Below, piece by piece: positions 36,699 through 46,597 of a DNA stretch of 64,000 nt. Location: contig CAVXVN010000003.1 in NCBI GenBank assembly GCA_963765265.1, forward strand, positions 1-64,000, read 5' to 3'. Within the stretch, counting starts at the first letter, position 1. Every line of letters starts with the position of its first letter. The notes under the pieces are model-generated. The model searched no databases, had not been told where the DNA came from, and saw only the letters and a program-made list of their open reading frames with translations. The stretch is from Bacillus_BD sp963765265. GTDB taxonomy: Bacteria > Bacillota > Bacilli > Bacillales > Cytobacillaceae. Position numbers and translations under genes: made by a program.

Positions 36699-37499
36699 AT
36701 GGTTAAAAATATTGGTTTTATCGGATGTGGAAACATGGGCCAGGCTATTATGGCAGGGATGTTGAAGGCTGAATTGGTTCAACCAGAAAACTTGAAAGTG
36801 AGTACATCAAGGACTGAAACACTTAGCATGATCGAACAAAAGTATAAAATAAAAGGGAGTCTGCATAATCAAGAGATTGCCGAATTTGCAGATCTTCTCT
36901 TCCTAGCAGTAAAGCCAAACCTTCATAAAGAAGTGTTAGGTGAAATAAAAGAACATTTGAAAGAAGATGTTGTGATTATTACGATGGCTGCTGGGATGTC
37001 AACAAAACAGATTGAAGAGGAATTAAATAGGAAAGTAAAAGTGGTTCGGACGATGCCGAATACACCAGCATTGGTTGGAGAAGGTATGACAGCGCTGAGT
37101 GTAAACAAGGCGATTACTGAAACAGAATTAGCTGAAATTCAAAGGTTACTAAATAGTTTTGGTAAAACAGAGGTTGTAAAAGAAGACCTTATGGATGCTG
37201 TGCCTGCCATTAGTGGTTCTTCCCCAGCTTACGCTTACTTATTCATTGAAGCATTAGCAGATGGGGGAGTTCGTGATGGGATTCCTCGTAAACAGGCCTA
37301 TCGTATGGCTGCTCAGGCCCTGTTAGGAGCTGCAAAGATGGTGCTGGAGACTGGAAAACATCCTGGTTCATTAAAGGATGACGTATGTACACCAGGCGGG
37401 ACAACAATTGAAGCAGTTGCGGCGTTGGAGAAAAATCAATTTAGAGCAGCTATTTTAGAAGCCATGCAAGCATGTACGAATAAGACAAAAGGGATATAG
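36699..37499 (+). CDS. proC: pyrroline-5-carboxylate reductase
   Basis: 266 residues. Last step of proline synthesis (P5C + NADPH to proline). The Rossmann start KNIGFIGCGNMGQAIMAGML, VRTMPNTPALVGEGMTAL and AISGSSPAYAYLFIEALADG identify the family. ATG 36699 has AGGATGTG upstream; an in-frame GTG nine bases earlier is less likely. Stand-alone gene; Bacillus genomes often carry several paralogues (proG, proH, proI). Confidence 0.93.
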   Translation: MVKNIGFIGCGNMGQAIMAGMLKAELVQPENLKVSTSRTETLSMIEQKYKIKGSLHNQEIAEFADLLFLAVKPNLHKEVLGEIKEHLKEDVVIITMAAGMSTKQIEEELNRKVKVVRTMPNTPALVGEGMTALSVNKAITETELAEIQRLLNSFGKTEVVKEDLMDAVPAISGSSPAYAYLFIEALADGGVRDGIPRKQAYRMAAQALLGAAKMVLETGKHPGSLKDDVCTPGGTTIEAVAALEKNQFRAAILEAMQACTNKTKGI

Positions 37500-37616
37500 A
37501 ACTTCCTCTTAAAACTACTTGGACTTGCCCTTTGGTAAGCGTCAGAAGATGAATGGAGAAGAAGGGTCATTACATTTCATTGAACAAATAGAACAAAACG
37601 GGTCGATGCCCCATTT

Positions 37617-37662
37617 AGCTTGTTGAAAAATCCTTATTGGATAGAGTCAACAAGCTTTTTTA
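37617..37662 (+). terminator. terminator hairpin
   Basis: AGCTTGTTGA and TCAACAAGCT pair around a 20-base loop and are followed by six T's. Confidence 0.75.
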
Positions 37663-37717
37663 TTATGCAGTTTTTCTCGATTCTATCATTTTTTCTTTTA
37701 TGCTATAAAAATATTTG

Positions 37718-37731
37718 TTACATATATGTAA
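37718..37731 (+). promoter_or_regulatory. palindrome upstream of the amidohydrolase
   Basis: TTACATATATGTAA is a perfect 14-bp palindrome about 100 bases before the start codon. Possible operator; AT-rich palindromes can arise by chance. Confidence 0.3.
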
Positions 37732-37831
37732 TAAAGTTTGTGTATACAGAACAAGAAAATACTAATATAATAAGGGTGGAAAATTCAGAATTAAATAATA
37801 ACTTTTAAAAAATCATAAGGAGAGTACATAC

Positions 37832-38780
37832 ATGCATGATTTTCATACGCATTTCATCCCAACGGATGTGATTCATTGGTTAAAGGAAAATGAAAAGGCT
37901 ATAAATGCTGAATGGGTCAATAAAGATGAGAATAAAGAGGACTTTCTTATCATCAATCAAAAGTGTGGATTTGAATTAAAAAAATCCTTAATTGATTTTG
38001 AGGATTATATGGAAAATCAATCAAAAGTGGGTGTAACACACTCTATGATTTCTCCTATCCCACAACTTTTTTTATATGATTTCCCATTAGAAATTTGTAC
38101 AGAGATGTCAAGAGTCTATAATCAATCACTATCTCAATTAGTTAAAGAGTCGCAGGGAAAACTATCAGCACTTGCAACAGTACCTTTAACGAATCCTATA
38201 AAAGCAGCGCAAGTATTAAAAGAAGCCATGAACTCAGGATTAAAGGGCGCTATCATCGGACCTGGATTAGGCGGACAGATGCTTTCGGATTCCTATTTTA
38301 AACCATTTTTTGAAGAAGCGAATCGATTGAAGGCCATCCTTTTTATACACCCTCTATTAAGTGAAGATCCACGGTTAAAGAGAAGAATGATGCCGAATTT
38401 AATTGGAATCCCATGGGAAACAACGGTTTGTGCGACCGATTTATTATTAAGTGGAATTGTGGACAAGTACCCAAATATTAAAATCCTTTTTGCACATGGA
38501 GGCGGGTTTCTTCCTTATCAAATTGGACGATTAGATAAAGGCTATGAACAATGGGAACTTGTTTCATCCAATTTACAAGCCCCACCTTCTGAATATCTCA
38601 AACGTTTTTGGTATGATACCGCTCTCTTGGAGTCAGGATAGTGTTGACTTTCTTGTGAAAACCGTTGGAGAAGACCGCGTGGTTGCGGGATCCGATTATC
38701 CATTTGATTTAAGTGTATGGCCTCCGAAAGAAATAAGTGAAAAAGGGGCACAATCTTTACTGGGTTATGCTGTGAAATAA
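37832..38780 (+). pseudogene. amidohydrolase family protein (ACMSD-like), frame broken
   Basis: About 315 residues after joining frames. A metal-dependent TIM-barrel hydrolase or decarboxylase with HDFHTHFIP at the N-terminus, FIHPLLSEDPRLK in the middle, FAHGGGFLPYQIGRLDKGY and the final AGSDYPFDLSVWPP, the metal-ligand pattern of the aminocarboxymuconate-semialdehyde decarboxylase branch. One +1 shift near 38625 (GCTCTCTTGGAG) separates FWYDTAL from SQDSVDFLVKTVGEDRVVAG. AAGGAG precedes ATG 37832. No pathway neighbours, so the substrate is open. Confidence 0.87.
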
Positions 38781-38794
38781 ATCAGATATTTAGC

Positions 38795-38837
38795 CCCCAA
38801 GAAATCATCTTTCATTAGATTTCTTGGGGTGTTTTTT
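38795..38837 (+). terminator. terminator of the amidohydrolase gene
   Basis: CCCCAAGAAATC and GATTTCTTGGGG pair around 11 bases and are followed by T's. Confidence 0.87.
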
Positions 38838-38840
38838 AGT

Positions 38841-38943
38841 TTAACTTCATTCAGCAGAAGTCTCCCACTTCTATAAGTGGTGAGATGAATGTCAAGCTTT
38901 TATCAATTCAGTGGGGGTTCAAACCTCGACTGAATGAAGTTAA
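38841..38943. mobile_element. IS200/IS605-end-like element, complete copy B
   Basis: 103 bp bounded by a perfect 14-bp inverted repeat, TTAACTTCATTCAG at 38841-38854 and CTGAATGAAGTTAA at 38930-38943. Inside are a hairpin CCACTT-CTAT-AAGTGG (38865-38880), GATGAATG and ATTCAGTGGGG. The left part matches copy A at 6655. The motif order resembles the ends of Bacillus IS200/IS605 elements, where the TnpB guide RNA is encoded, but no tnpA or tnpB is present. A non-autonomous remnant is the best guess. Confidence 0.6.
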
Positions 38944-39043
38944 AGCCTTCGGCGGAGACATTCGATTTTAAAAGGAAGTTTATCGAGCGAGCGAAGGTAT
39001 TATCTGGGCGCAAATACGCCGAGGCGTATTTGATTTAAAAAGA

Positions 39044-39065
39044 AAAACGGGCCTAGGCCCGTTTT
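39044..39065 (-). terminator. terminator of the second RND gene
   Basis: A 22-bp perfect palindrome with arms AAAACGGGCCT and AGGCCCGTTTT just after the stop codon on the minus strand. Confidence 0.75.
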
Positions 39066-39069
39066 CTCA

Positions 39070-42000
39070 TTACATAGTAAGATCACTTTCAACACTGTCA
39101 TTCATTCTCTGTTTCTTCGACTTTCTAAAATACAATAATTCATAGATACAAGGAATAACAATCAAAGTTAGGAGCGTCGCCATTGCCAAACCACCAATAA
39201 CAACGATCGCGAGACTTTGTGAAACTAGGCTTCCAGATTCTGCTTCTTTAAACAATAGTGGAAGCATCGCACAAATCGTTGCGATTGCAGTCATGAAAAT
39301 CGGTCTCATTCTTGTTGCGGTTGCTTCGACAAGCGCATCACGAATAATCATTTTTTGTTCATTTTGTTTGACACGGTCTAAGAGAACAATCGCATTGGTT
39401 ACGACGATTCCAATGAGCATTAATGCTCCTAAAAGTGCCGTGATATCAACAGAAATTCCGCTTATAAGGATTCCTAAAATAGCTCCAATTGCAGCAAGTG
39501 GTAGAGAGCAAAGAATGGCAATTGGTGCTTTAATCGACTTAAATGTGATGACCATGATTAAAAATACAATCCCGATTGAAACAAGCATAATGAGGAATAA
39601 ATCTGTAAAGTCATCTGCTTGTCTGGGTACTTGCTCCACCAACTAGAACTTCTACATCCTCAGGAAGATCGATTCCTTTATTGTTCTTTTTATCACCGAA
39701 AATTTCTAGATTTACTGTAGTCGAAATTTCAGATAGTTTGGCAGGATCAACGGATGCAGTGACTCGGAGATAGGTTTCTCCATCTTTATGGAACTGGTTT
39801 GTTGAACGTTCTTCACTTTGTAGTTTAGCAACAGACGATACAGGAACCATACCGGTATCAGTCATCACCGGAATATTTTCTAGATCTTTTGCTGTTTTCG
39901 TGTCAAGAACAGGTTCTAGAATGACTGTTGTTTGTTTGTCATTTAAGCTTATCGTTCCAATTGGTGTTTGATTTAACATCACACCAAGTTGCCCAGCAAT
40001 TTGTTCTGTATTTCCTTTTGTAGGATCTACAATTAAGGAGTACACGGTTTTCTTTTCATCTTGATTGGTCGTTACTTCTTCAACGCCGTCAATGTCTGCT
40101 ACTTTATCTTTAATATTAGTTGCCACTTTTTCAAGATCGGATATATTTTCACCTATTACATCAATGGTAATATTTGTTCCAGCTCCACCCATCATAAACG
40201 AAGCAGCAGATACTTCTAGTGTAGCATCAGGATATTGATCTTTTTTCTTTTCCACTTCTTTTAAAATCTGTATCGGTATCATTTTTATCCTCTAGTAAAA
40301 TACTAAAGGAAGCTTCAGTTGGTGATCCAACAAAACCAAATTGAGCTGCTTCAGCTGGAGATCCTACTTGTGCAAATACATCTTCGACTTCATCCATTTC
40401 ACGAATGGATGTTTCCAGTTCAATTGTTTTTTCCTTTACTTCATCAATTGGTGTATCATTCGGGTAACTTAGAGTGGCTAATACATAGTCAGCAGAAGAG
40501 TTATCAACTGCACCTTTTGGAATGGCAAAGTAAGTACCAATGGATCCAGCAAACAGTAAGAATGAAATGGAGAATACAATCCATTTATGGTTTAAAGACC
40601 AAGTAACTATTTTTGGAAAACGAACAGCTGGTTTATGCTCGGGAAGCTTTGTATTCTTCAATAATCCTGCACTCATTAATGGAACAACCGTCAATGCGAC
40701 GAGTAAGGAAGCGAGCAAGGAATAGGTAACCGTTAGAGCGAATGGTAAAAGAAATTCTTGAAGCCCACCGTTTAATAAACTCATTGGTAAGAAAACGGCT
40801 ACTGTTGTTAGGGTAGAAGCCGTAATGGCAACTCCCACTTGCTTCGTTGCATCAATAATCATTTGGACAGAGAATTTCTCTGTTTGCATTTTGCGGAAAA
40901 TATTTTCGATGACGACGATACTGTCATCAACTAGGCGACCAACTGCAACCGCAACACCGCCGAGCGTTAAGATATTTAATGTGACTCCAGACCAGGATAA
41001 CAAGAACAAGTGTTAAACAAAGCGATAGTGGAATCGATACAATCGTAATAAAAGTAGAACGGATATTACGTAAAAAGATCATAATCACAATGGTTGCAAA
41101 TAATGCACCAAGAAGGACTTCTTTTACCATCGTTTGTACAGAAGTTTCCACCATATCAGCAGCTGAAACATAAATAGTAGATTCTTGCTGATCATACTTT
41201 TCATTGATTTCCTTTGTTACTTTTTCAACTTCTTTGCTAATGGACACTGCATTTGAGTTACTATCCTTTGTGATGCTAATGTCTAAGCTTTCTTTTCCGT
41301 TAAAACGACTAACGAAATTTGAATTTTTTGTTTCTTCAATGGTGGCGATTTCTCCTAAAGTGATTTTCGGAGGGACAGTAGATGGTTCTCCTGGTGTGGA
41401 AACGGGAGTTATATTGGGCGTGATGGTTAAGTCTTTTAATTTCTCTAAGCTCGTTAAGTCTCCAATCACCTTAATATTGCTCGTTTTTCCATCGATGATT
41501 CTTTCTCCAACAGCCAAAGCTGTGTTTTGACCTTGTAGAACTCCCATAACAGATTGTAGTGGAATTTGATTTTCAGCTAGTTTTTCATTATCAATTTTTA
41601 CGGAAATAACAGAATCGGTTATCCCATAAAGAGCGACATTGGAGACACCTTCAATGTCTTCGATACAGTGGCTGAAGTGTTTCTCTGTGCAAATTCCATA
41701 TTTTCTGGTGTCAGGCCATCATCAAAAGTAACGGCTATGTTTACGATGGGAATCATAGAAGTATTTAGCTGAGAGATGGTTGGCTTTGATATGTAGGGAG
41801 GCAAGGAAACATTGTTCAAGGCTTCTTGAACGTCTAGTTTTGCCTGTTTCATATCAGAGCCTGCTTCAAAGAACAAGTCTACTTTTGAAAAGCCATCTCC
41901 AGTTGTGGAAGATACAGATGTTTTACCATTTATTCCTGTAACAGCTCTTTCAATTGGATTGGTGACTTCGGTTTCCATTGTTTTTGAGTCTGTACCTTGA

Positions 42001-42155
42001 CCCATTGAGATGATGGTCACTTGTGGATTATCCGCACTTGGTAAAAACTCCATAGGTAATCGAAAGTAGCTGACAACGCCAATGATCAGAATTAAAATCG
42101 TAAGCAAGGACACGGCAGCTTTATTCTTAAAAGCCCATTTTGTAAAAATTGACAC
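39070..42155 (-). pseudogene. second RND efflux transporter (AcrB/SwrC type), frame broken
   Basis: About 1020 residues after joining frames. N-terminal TM1 (AAVSLLTILILIIGVVSYFR), porter domain with SADNPQVTIISMGQG, the TM4 motif GGVAVAVGRLVDDSIVVIEN and the final membrane block ending IVIPCIYELLYFRKSKK. Proton-driven multidrug or lipid exporter without an adaptor gene nearby. GTG 42155 has GGGAGGAG eight bases upstream. Frame changes lie near 41680 (net -1 or two +1), and +1 near 41010, 40270 and 39640. Only moderately similar to the exporter at 3521, so not a recent duplicate. Confidence 0.87.
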
Positions 42156-42188
42156 GAAAATTTCTCCTCCCTAAGAGACAAATTTATA

Positions 42189-42207
42189 ATACCGAGTTTA
42201 ATGGTAT
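42189..42207. promoter_or_regulatory. possible operator upstream of the second RND gene
   Basis: ATACC and GGTAT form an inverted repeat separated by nine bases, 34 bases before the GTG start. No regulator gene adjoins. Confidence 0.3.
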
Positions 42208-42540
42208 CATATTTTTTCTGGAAAAAATGTAAAATTTTGACTTAATTTAAATTTACAAAAATTAAATAATACCTTGTTCCGTATGGTGTAATTTATCTGT
42301 TATAAGCTTTTTCCTCCTTTCTAAATTTAATATTACTTTTATTGGAAATATTCAGTAATGCACTAAATGCGTATTTTAAAGTAAGACTTGAGACGTAGAA
42401 AACTCTTGAAAGGTTGTCTAGAGAAATATATTAAATAGTAATAATAAATATGGAGAGGTCCGATGTTTGCAGCTATATTTGAATAAGAAAGGAACTCTGC
42501 TGACCATCATATTTCAAAAAGTATAAATTAAATGAAACTG
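42208..42540. other. AT-rich intergenic region
   Basis: Divergent promoters for the RND and GNAT-like genes are expected here. No gene, RNA motif or repeat is recognised. Confidence 0.4.
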
Positions 42541-42552
42541 AGGTAAAGAACA

Positions 42553-43137
42553 ATGAATCAGTATAACCATCATCTCAAAGAGGATGTTACAACAGCCAGA
42601 ATAGAAGATATCGAAAGCATGCTTTCATTAAATGATAAAATTTATCCAAAAGAGTGGCATGTGTCTCCTGAGTATATTAAAGAAATTATGCTTAGGAATC
42701 CTGAGGTTTATAAAATTCTTAAAACTTCGGATGGAGTAAAGGGAATATATGGTCTATTTCCTTTGAATAAAGAGGATTACACAGCTGTATTAGAAGGAAA
42801 GCTGGAAGAAGACGTGGTTGGAGAATTTATCCTTAACTACACGAATCCAACAACTGTATACCTTTATTTTGTTACCTTAATCGTTGATATTCACGATGCT
42901 CGAAGGAAAGAATACGCACGAAAGCTTATAGAAGACATTCCTTTAGAATTAAAACGTCTTAAAGACAAAGGAATGGATATAAAAGAGATTGGAGCGTTCG
43001 CAGTTAGCCCAGAGGGAGAAAAAATTCTGCCCAAAATTGGATTTGCTTATTTAGGAGAAAAAGTAGTGCTTAATGATAAGGAATATCCCGTATTTAGAGC
43101 AAAACTGGACAATGTCATTCATAAAATAAAAATTTAA
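42553..43137 (+). CDS. GNAT-like acetyltransferase fold protein
   Basis: 194 residues. TARIEDIESMLSLNDKIYPKE at the N-terminus, the central VYLYFVTLIVDIHDARRKEY (like the acceptor strand and helix of GNAT folds) and EIGAFAVSPEGEKILPKIGF near the C-terminus suggest an acetyltransferase-like fold. The acetyl-CoA pyrophosphate loop is not a clear match, so activity is uncertain. GAGG precedes the ATG. Stand-alone gene. Confidence 0.6.
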   Translation: MNQYNHHLKEDVTTARIEDIESMLSLNDKIYPKEWHVSPEYIKEIMLRNPEVYKILKTSDGVKGIYGLFPLNKEDYTAVLEGKLEEDVVGEFILNYTNPTTVYLYFVTLIVDIHDARRKEYARKLIEDIPLELKRLKDKGMDIKEIGAFAVSPEGEKILPKIGFAYLGEKVVLNDKEYPVFRAKLDNVIHKIKI

Positions 43138-43327
43138 AGTACATAACATGAAGAAATACAGTGCTTTATGATTTAATCGAGAGATTTAATTAACAGAAAA
43201 TTAACAATAAAAATTCAACTGCTAGAGTATTTAATGAATGAAAATGATAATATAGTAGATAAGATTAAAATGATAGTTATCCCAACCGTGATATTTCGAG
43301 GTTGGCAATTGAAACGGGGGAATACAT

Positions 43328-44119
43328 ATGAATAATCATGATATTGATTACAAGATTTATGGCGATGATATGCAATTCGTCGAGGTGGAACTAGATCCAG
43401 GTGAAACAGTTATTGCTGAAGCTGGCGGCTTGATGATGATGGAAGATGGTATCGGTATGGAAACCATTTTTGGGGACGGAGCAAGTGGTGGTGGTAGTGG
43501 TCTAATGGGGAAACTCTTTAGTGCCGGTAAACGGGTTCTGACTGGTGAAAGTTTGTTTATGACAACCTTTACGAATCAAGGACAAGGAAAGAAACATGTT
43601 TCTTTTGCATCACCATATCCTGGTAAAATTATCCCAATGGATTTGAGTGAGTATGGTGGAAAAATTATTTGTCAAAAGGATGCCTTTCTCGCTGCTGCAA
43701 AGGGAGTTTCAGTCGGCATTGAGTTTCAACGTAAAATTGGTGCTGGATTTTTTGGTGGTGAAGGTTTTATTATGCAAAAGCTTGAAGGGGACGGATTGTC
43801 CTTTGTTCATGCAGGTGGAACGATAATAAGAAAAGAACTTCAACCAGGTGAAGTGCTTCGTGTTGATACTGGTTGTTTAGTCGCTATGACCAGTAATGTT
43901 GATTACAATATTGAAATGGTGAAAGGGGTAAAAACGGCTTTGTTTGGTGGAGAAGGACTATTTTTTGCCACATTAAGAGGTCCTGGATCGGTTTGGATTC
44001 AATCTCTTCCGTTTAGCCGATTAGCAAGCCGAGTCTTTTCTGCGGCCCCTCGAGCGGGTGGAGGATCAAAAGATGAAGGCGGTATTGGTGGATTATTCAA
44101 TATGTTTAGTGATAAATAA
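43328..44119 (+). CDS. TIGR00266/AIM24 family protein
   Basis: 263 residues. A Gly-rich beta-structured protein: VEVELDPGETVIAEAGGLMM, GGGSGLMGKLFSAGKRVLTG, PGKIIPMDLSEYGGKIICQK and FFATLRGPGSVWIQSLPF are the conserved blocks of the AIM24/TIGR00266 family. Function is poorly known; members bind membranes or help envelope stress. ACGGGGG precedes ATG 43328. The C-terminal ~30 residues are Gly/Ser-rich. Confidence 0.9.
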   Translation: MNNHDIDYKIYGDDMQFVEVELDPGETVIAEAGGLMMMEDGIGMETIFGDGASGGGSGLMGKLFSAGKRVLTGESLFMTTFTNQGQGKKHVSFASPYPGKIIPMDLSEYGGKIICQKDAFLAAAKGVSVGIEFQRKIGAGFFGGEGFIMQKLEGDGLSFVHAGGTIIRKELQPGEVLRVDTGCLVAMTSNVDYNIEMVKGVKTALFGGEGLFFATLRGPGSVWIQSLPFSRLASRVFSAAPRAGGGSKDEGGIGGLFNMFSDK

Positions 44120-44123
44120 GAAG

Positions 44124-44176
44124 GAAAATAAAACAGGGTTGATGTGCTAAAATGCCATCAACCCTGTTTTATTTTT
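44124..44176. terminator. bidirectional terminator
   Basis: AAAATAAAACAGGGTTGATG and its complement pair around about 11 bases, a 20-bp stem between convergent genes. Confidence 0.9.
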
Positions 44177-44177
44177 C

Positions 44178-44528
44178 CTATTTTTCAGCTACAGATTCAT
44201 CATCCTGAACATTCATTTTATCAAGCATGCTAATCGTATCGACTAAGTGATTATTAAAAATTTGTTTAGCTACTTGAAGCAGATCTATGATTAAAGGATC
44301 TCTTAATGAATAAATCACACGATTGCCACTTTTTGTACCTACAACAATGTTTTTGTTTCGTAACACCATTAGCTGCTGGGAAACGGTAGAACCTTCACTA
44401 CCAATTTCACTTTGAATTTCATTTACACCCATCTTGCCGTTCGCAAGCACCTCTAGTATTTTGATTCGAAGTGGGTGGGAGAGAGCTTTAAAGAACTCAG
44501 CTTTAAATTGTTGCATTTCTAAATTCAT
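44178..44528 (-). CDS. ArsR family transcriptional regulator
   Basis: 116 residues. Winged helix with SHPLRIKILEVLANGKMGVN, EIGSEGSTVSQQLMVLRNKN and GNRVIYSLRDP. It lacks the ELCVCDL metal site of classic ArsR and has no Cys, so it probably senses something other than a soft metal. AAGGAG precedes the ATG. It follows the SulP gene by 76 bases on the same strand; ArsR-type regulators often accompany SulP genes. Confidence 0.9.
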   Translation of the reverse strand: MNLEMQQFKAEFFKALSHPLRIKILEVLANGKMGVNEIQSEIGSEGSTVSQQLMVLRNKNIVVGTKSGNRVIYSLRDPLIIDLLQVAKQIFNNHLVDTISMLDKMNVQDDESVAEK

Positions 44529-44604
44529 AAATTCAGCTCCTTAAAGAGTTGAAACCCTATCTATGTGAACGTCCGCTTAACTAATTGAAGTATATACCTT
44601 TTTC

Positions 44605-46341
44605 TTATCTACAACCAATTCTTTTGAATCTGGAGAGACCTGCACATTCACTAAAGGCAAAATGTTTACAGCCAAGACATTTTGTTCGATCTAAGTGATT
44701 TAATGAATACTGAATGGCATCTCCAGTATGTTTGAAAAAATGTTCTTCTCCAATTGTATCGTACAAACCTGTTTTCCTTAATACTTCTTCTGGCTGGTTG
44801 CCAAGACCAGAGATTAGTACGGTACCGTGTTTTGAAAAGCTTTTAACGATACTGGCTAGATGGGCTTCACCCGTTAAATCAATAAAAGGAACCTTTCCCA
44901 TTCTTAATAGCAGTAGCTTAGGTTTGTTGTTAATCGTATTCAAAATGGTTTGTTGGAAAGTTTGAGCCACTCCAAAGAATAATGGTCCTTCTATATTATA
45001 AATGGTAATCTGTGGACAGTCATGTCCTTCAGATACGACGTGCGTTTCGACTTTTTTGCTTGCCTTATTTAAGTTAGGCAATGCTTGTGCAAAAACACCT
45101 GAGTCGACCATTCTTTTTGTAAATAAGAGAACAGCAAGTAAAAGTCCTACTTCAACAGCCGTTGTTAAATCCACAAATACCGTCAAAAGAAAAGTCACTA
45201 CTAATACTAGGGAATCGGATGTCTTTGTTTTTAATATATGAGAAAAGATATGTCTTTCACTCATATTCCAAGCGACAATCATTAAGACGGGTGCCAAGCT
45301 TGCAAGTGGAATATGTGACGCATATGGCGCAAAAATTATTAATACGAGTAAAACAACAATCCCATGGATGACGCCTGATAAAGGAGAAACGGCTCCATTT
45401 TTAATATTGGTCGCTGTTCTTGCAATTGCTCCGGTTGCTGGAATACCGCCGAAGAGAGGGGTAACCATATTGGCAATCCCTTGTCCGATAAGCTCTTTGT
45501 TACTGTTATGACGGGTATTGGTCATACCGTCCGCAACAACAGCGGATAGTAGGGACTCAATTCCGCCAAGAAGGGCGATGACGAACGCAGGTCCGATCAA
45601 TTTCTGAATGATATTAAAATCCACATGAGGGATCGAAATGGTCGGTAGTGAGTTCGAGATTTCTCCATAAGCTGTGCCAATCGTTTGTACCTGACCTGGG
45701 TAAAAATACGCGGCTACAATCGTTGATACTAGTAATCCAATTAATGCTCCAGGTACTTTTGGAAAAAGCTTTGGTGTTATGATAATCGTAATCAGACAGA
45801 TGACAGCTGTCACGACACTCAGTATATTAACTGTATTTAGTTGATGAATGATTTCCGCCATATTGGCAAGAAAGCTTTCTTTTTTCTCTATACCTGTCAG
45901 ACCAAGAAAATTAGCCATTTGCCCAGTGAAAATGGTAATCGCAATTCCTGTAGTAAAGCCTATGGTTACAGGGCGAGGGATGTATTTTATCAAGGAGCCA
46001 AGCTTGAATACACCCATTAGGACTAAAATGATTCCTGCCATAAAGCCTGCTACGAGTAGATTATCATACCCATAAGTCATGACAATTCCAAAAAGAATAG
46101 GGATGAATGCACCAGTTGGTCCACCAATTTGGAATTTAGAACCTCCAAATAATGAAATGAGAATCCCAGCAATAATGGTTGTATAAATTCCGTATTCTGG
46201 TTTCACTCCAGAAGCGATGGCAAATGCCATTCCCAATGGGATTGCAATAATCCCTACAATAATTCCAGAAATAAGATCTTTCTGGAAAGCCTTCCAACTG
46301 TAGTTTTGGAACCTTTCATCAACAAAAAATTTCCCTTGCAT
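44605..46341 (-). CDS. SulP family anion transporter with STAS domain and Cys-rich tail
   Basis: 578 residues, intact. Membrane domain (residues ~20-400) with LISGIIVGIIAIPLGMAFAI, GGPTGAFIPILFGIV and GQGIANMVTPLFGGIPATGA; STAS domain (~430-545) with LLLRMGKVPFIDLTGEAHL. SulP proteins move sulfate, bicarbonate or other anions; the substrate is not predictable. The end carries an extra KCLGCKHFAFSECAGLSRF with a final GC, four Cys in all, which could bind a metal or cluster. AAGGGGAAGC precedes the ATG. Probably in an operon with the downstream ArsR gene. Confidence 0.92.
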   Translation of the reverse strand: MQGKFFVDERFQNYSWKAFQKDLISGIIVGIIAIPLGMAFAIASGVKPEYGIYTTIIAGILISLFGGSKFQIGGPTGAFIPILFGIVMTYGYDNLLVAGFMAGIILVLMGVFKLGSLIKYIPRPVTIGFTTGIAITIFTGQMANFLGLTGIEKKESFLANMAEIIHQLNTVNILSVVTAVICLITIIITPKLFPKVPGALIGLLVSTIVAAYFYPGQVQTIGTAYGEISNSLPTISIPHVDFNIIQKLIGPAFVIALLGGIESLLSAVVADGMTNTRHNSNKELIGQGIANMVTPLFGGIPATGAIARTATNIKNGAVSPLSGVIHGIVVLLVLIIFAPYASHIPLASLAPVLMIVAWNMSERHIFSHILKTKTSDSLVLVVTFLLTVFVDLTTAVEVGLLLAVLLFTKRMVDSGVFAQALPNLNKASKKVETHVVSEGHDCPQITIYNIEGPLFFGVAQTFQQTILNTINNKPKLLLLRMGKVPFIDLTGEAHLASIVKSFSKHGTVLISGLGNQPEEVLRKTGLYDTIGEEHFFKHTGDAIQYSLNHLDRTKCLGCKHFAFSECAGLSRFKRIGCR

Positions 46342-46597
46342 TGCTTCCCCTTCTTTTCCTTTTTTAATATTTGTATATTTGATTATTTGAATATATTATT
46401 ATTAAAATTTACAATGGATAAGGCGTTTTGTCAAAGTATTTTTATTAATAGAGAAATAGAAAGTAAAGTTATAATTATATGACACTTTTGGATATAATCA
46501 ATTTGATTGGGATCGTGAGACTCCTGAAAAAATGCGAATGGAGTTTTAATGGTATACAATAAAAAAGAACATCATCATTTAGGAAGGGGTTTAAAGA

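Noticed and set aside
37620..37808. 62-residue plus-strand open frame after proC
   Set aside because: It starts inside a terminator hairpin, has no ribosome binding site and an AT-driven composition.
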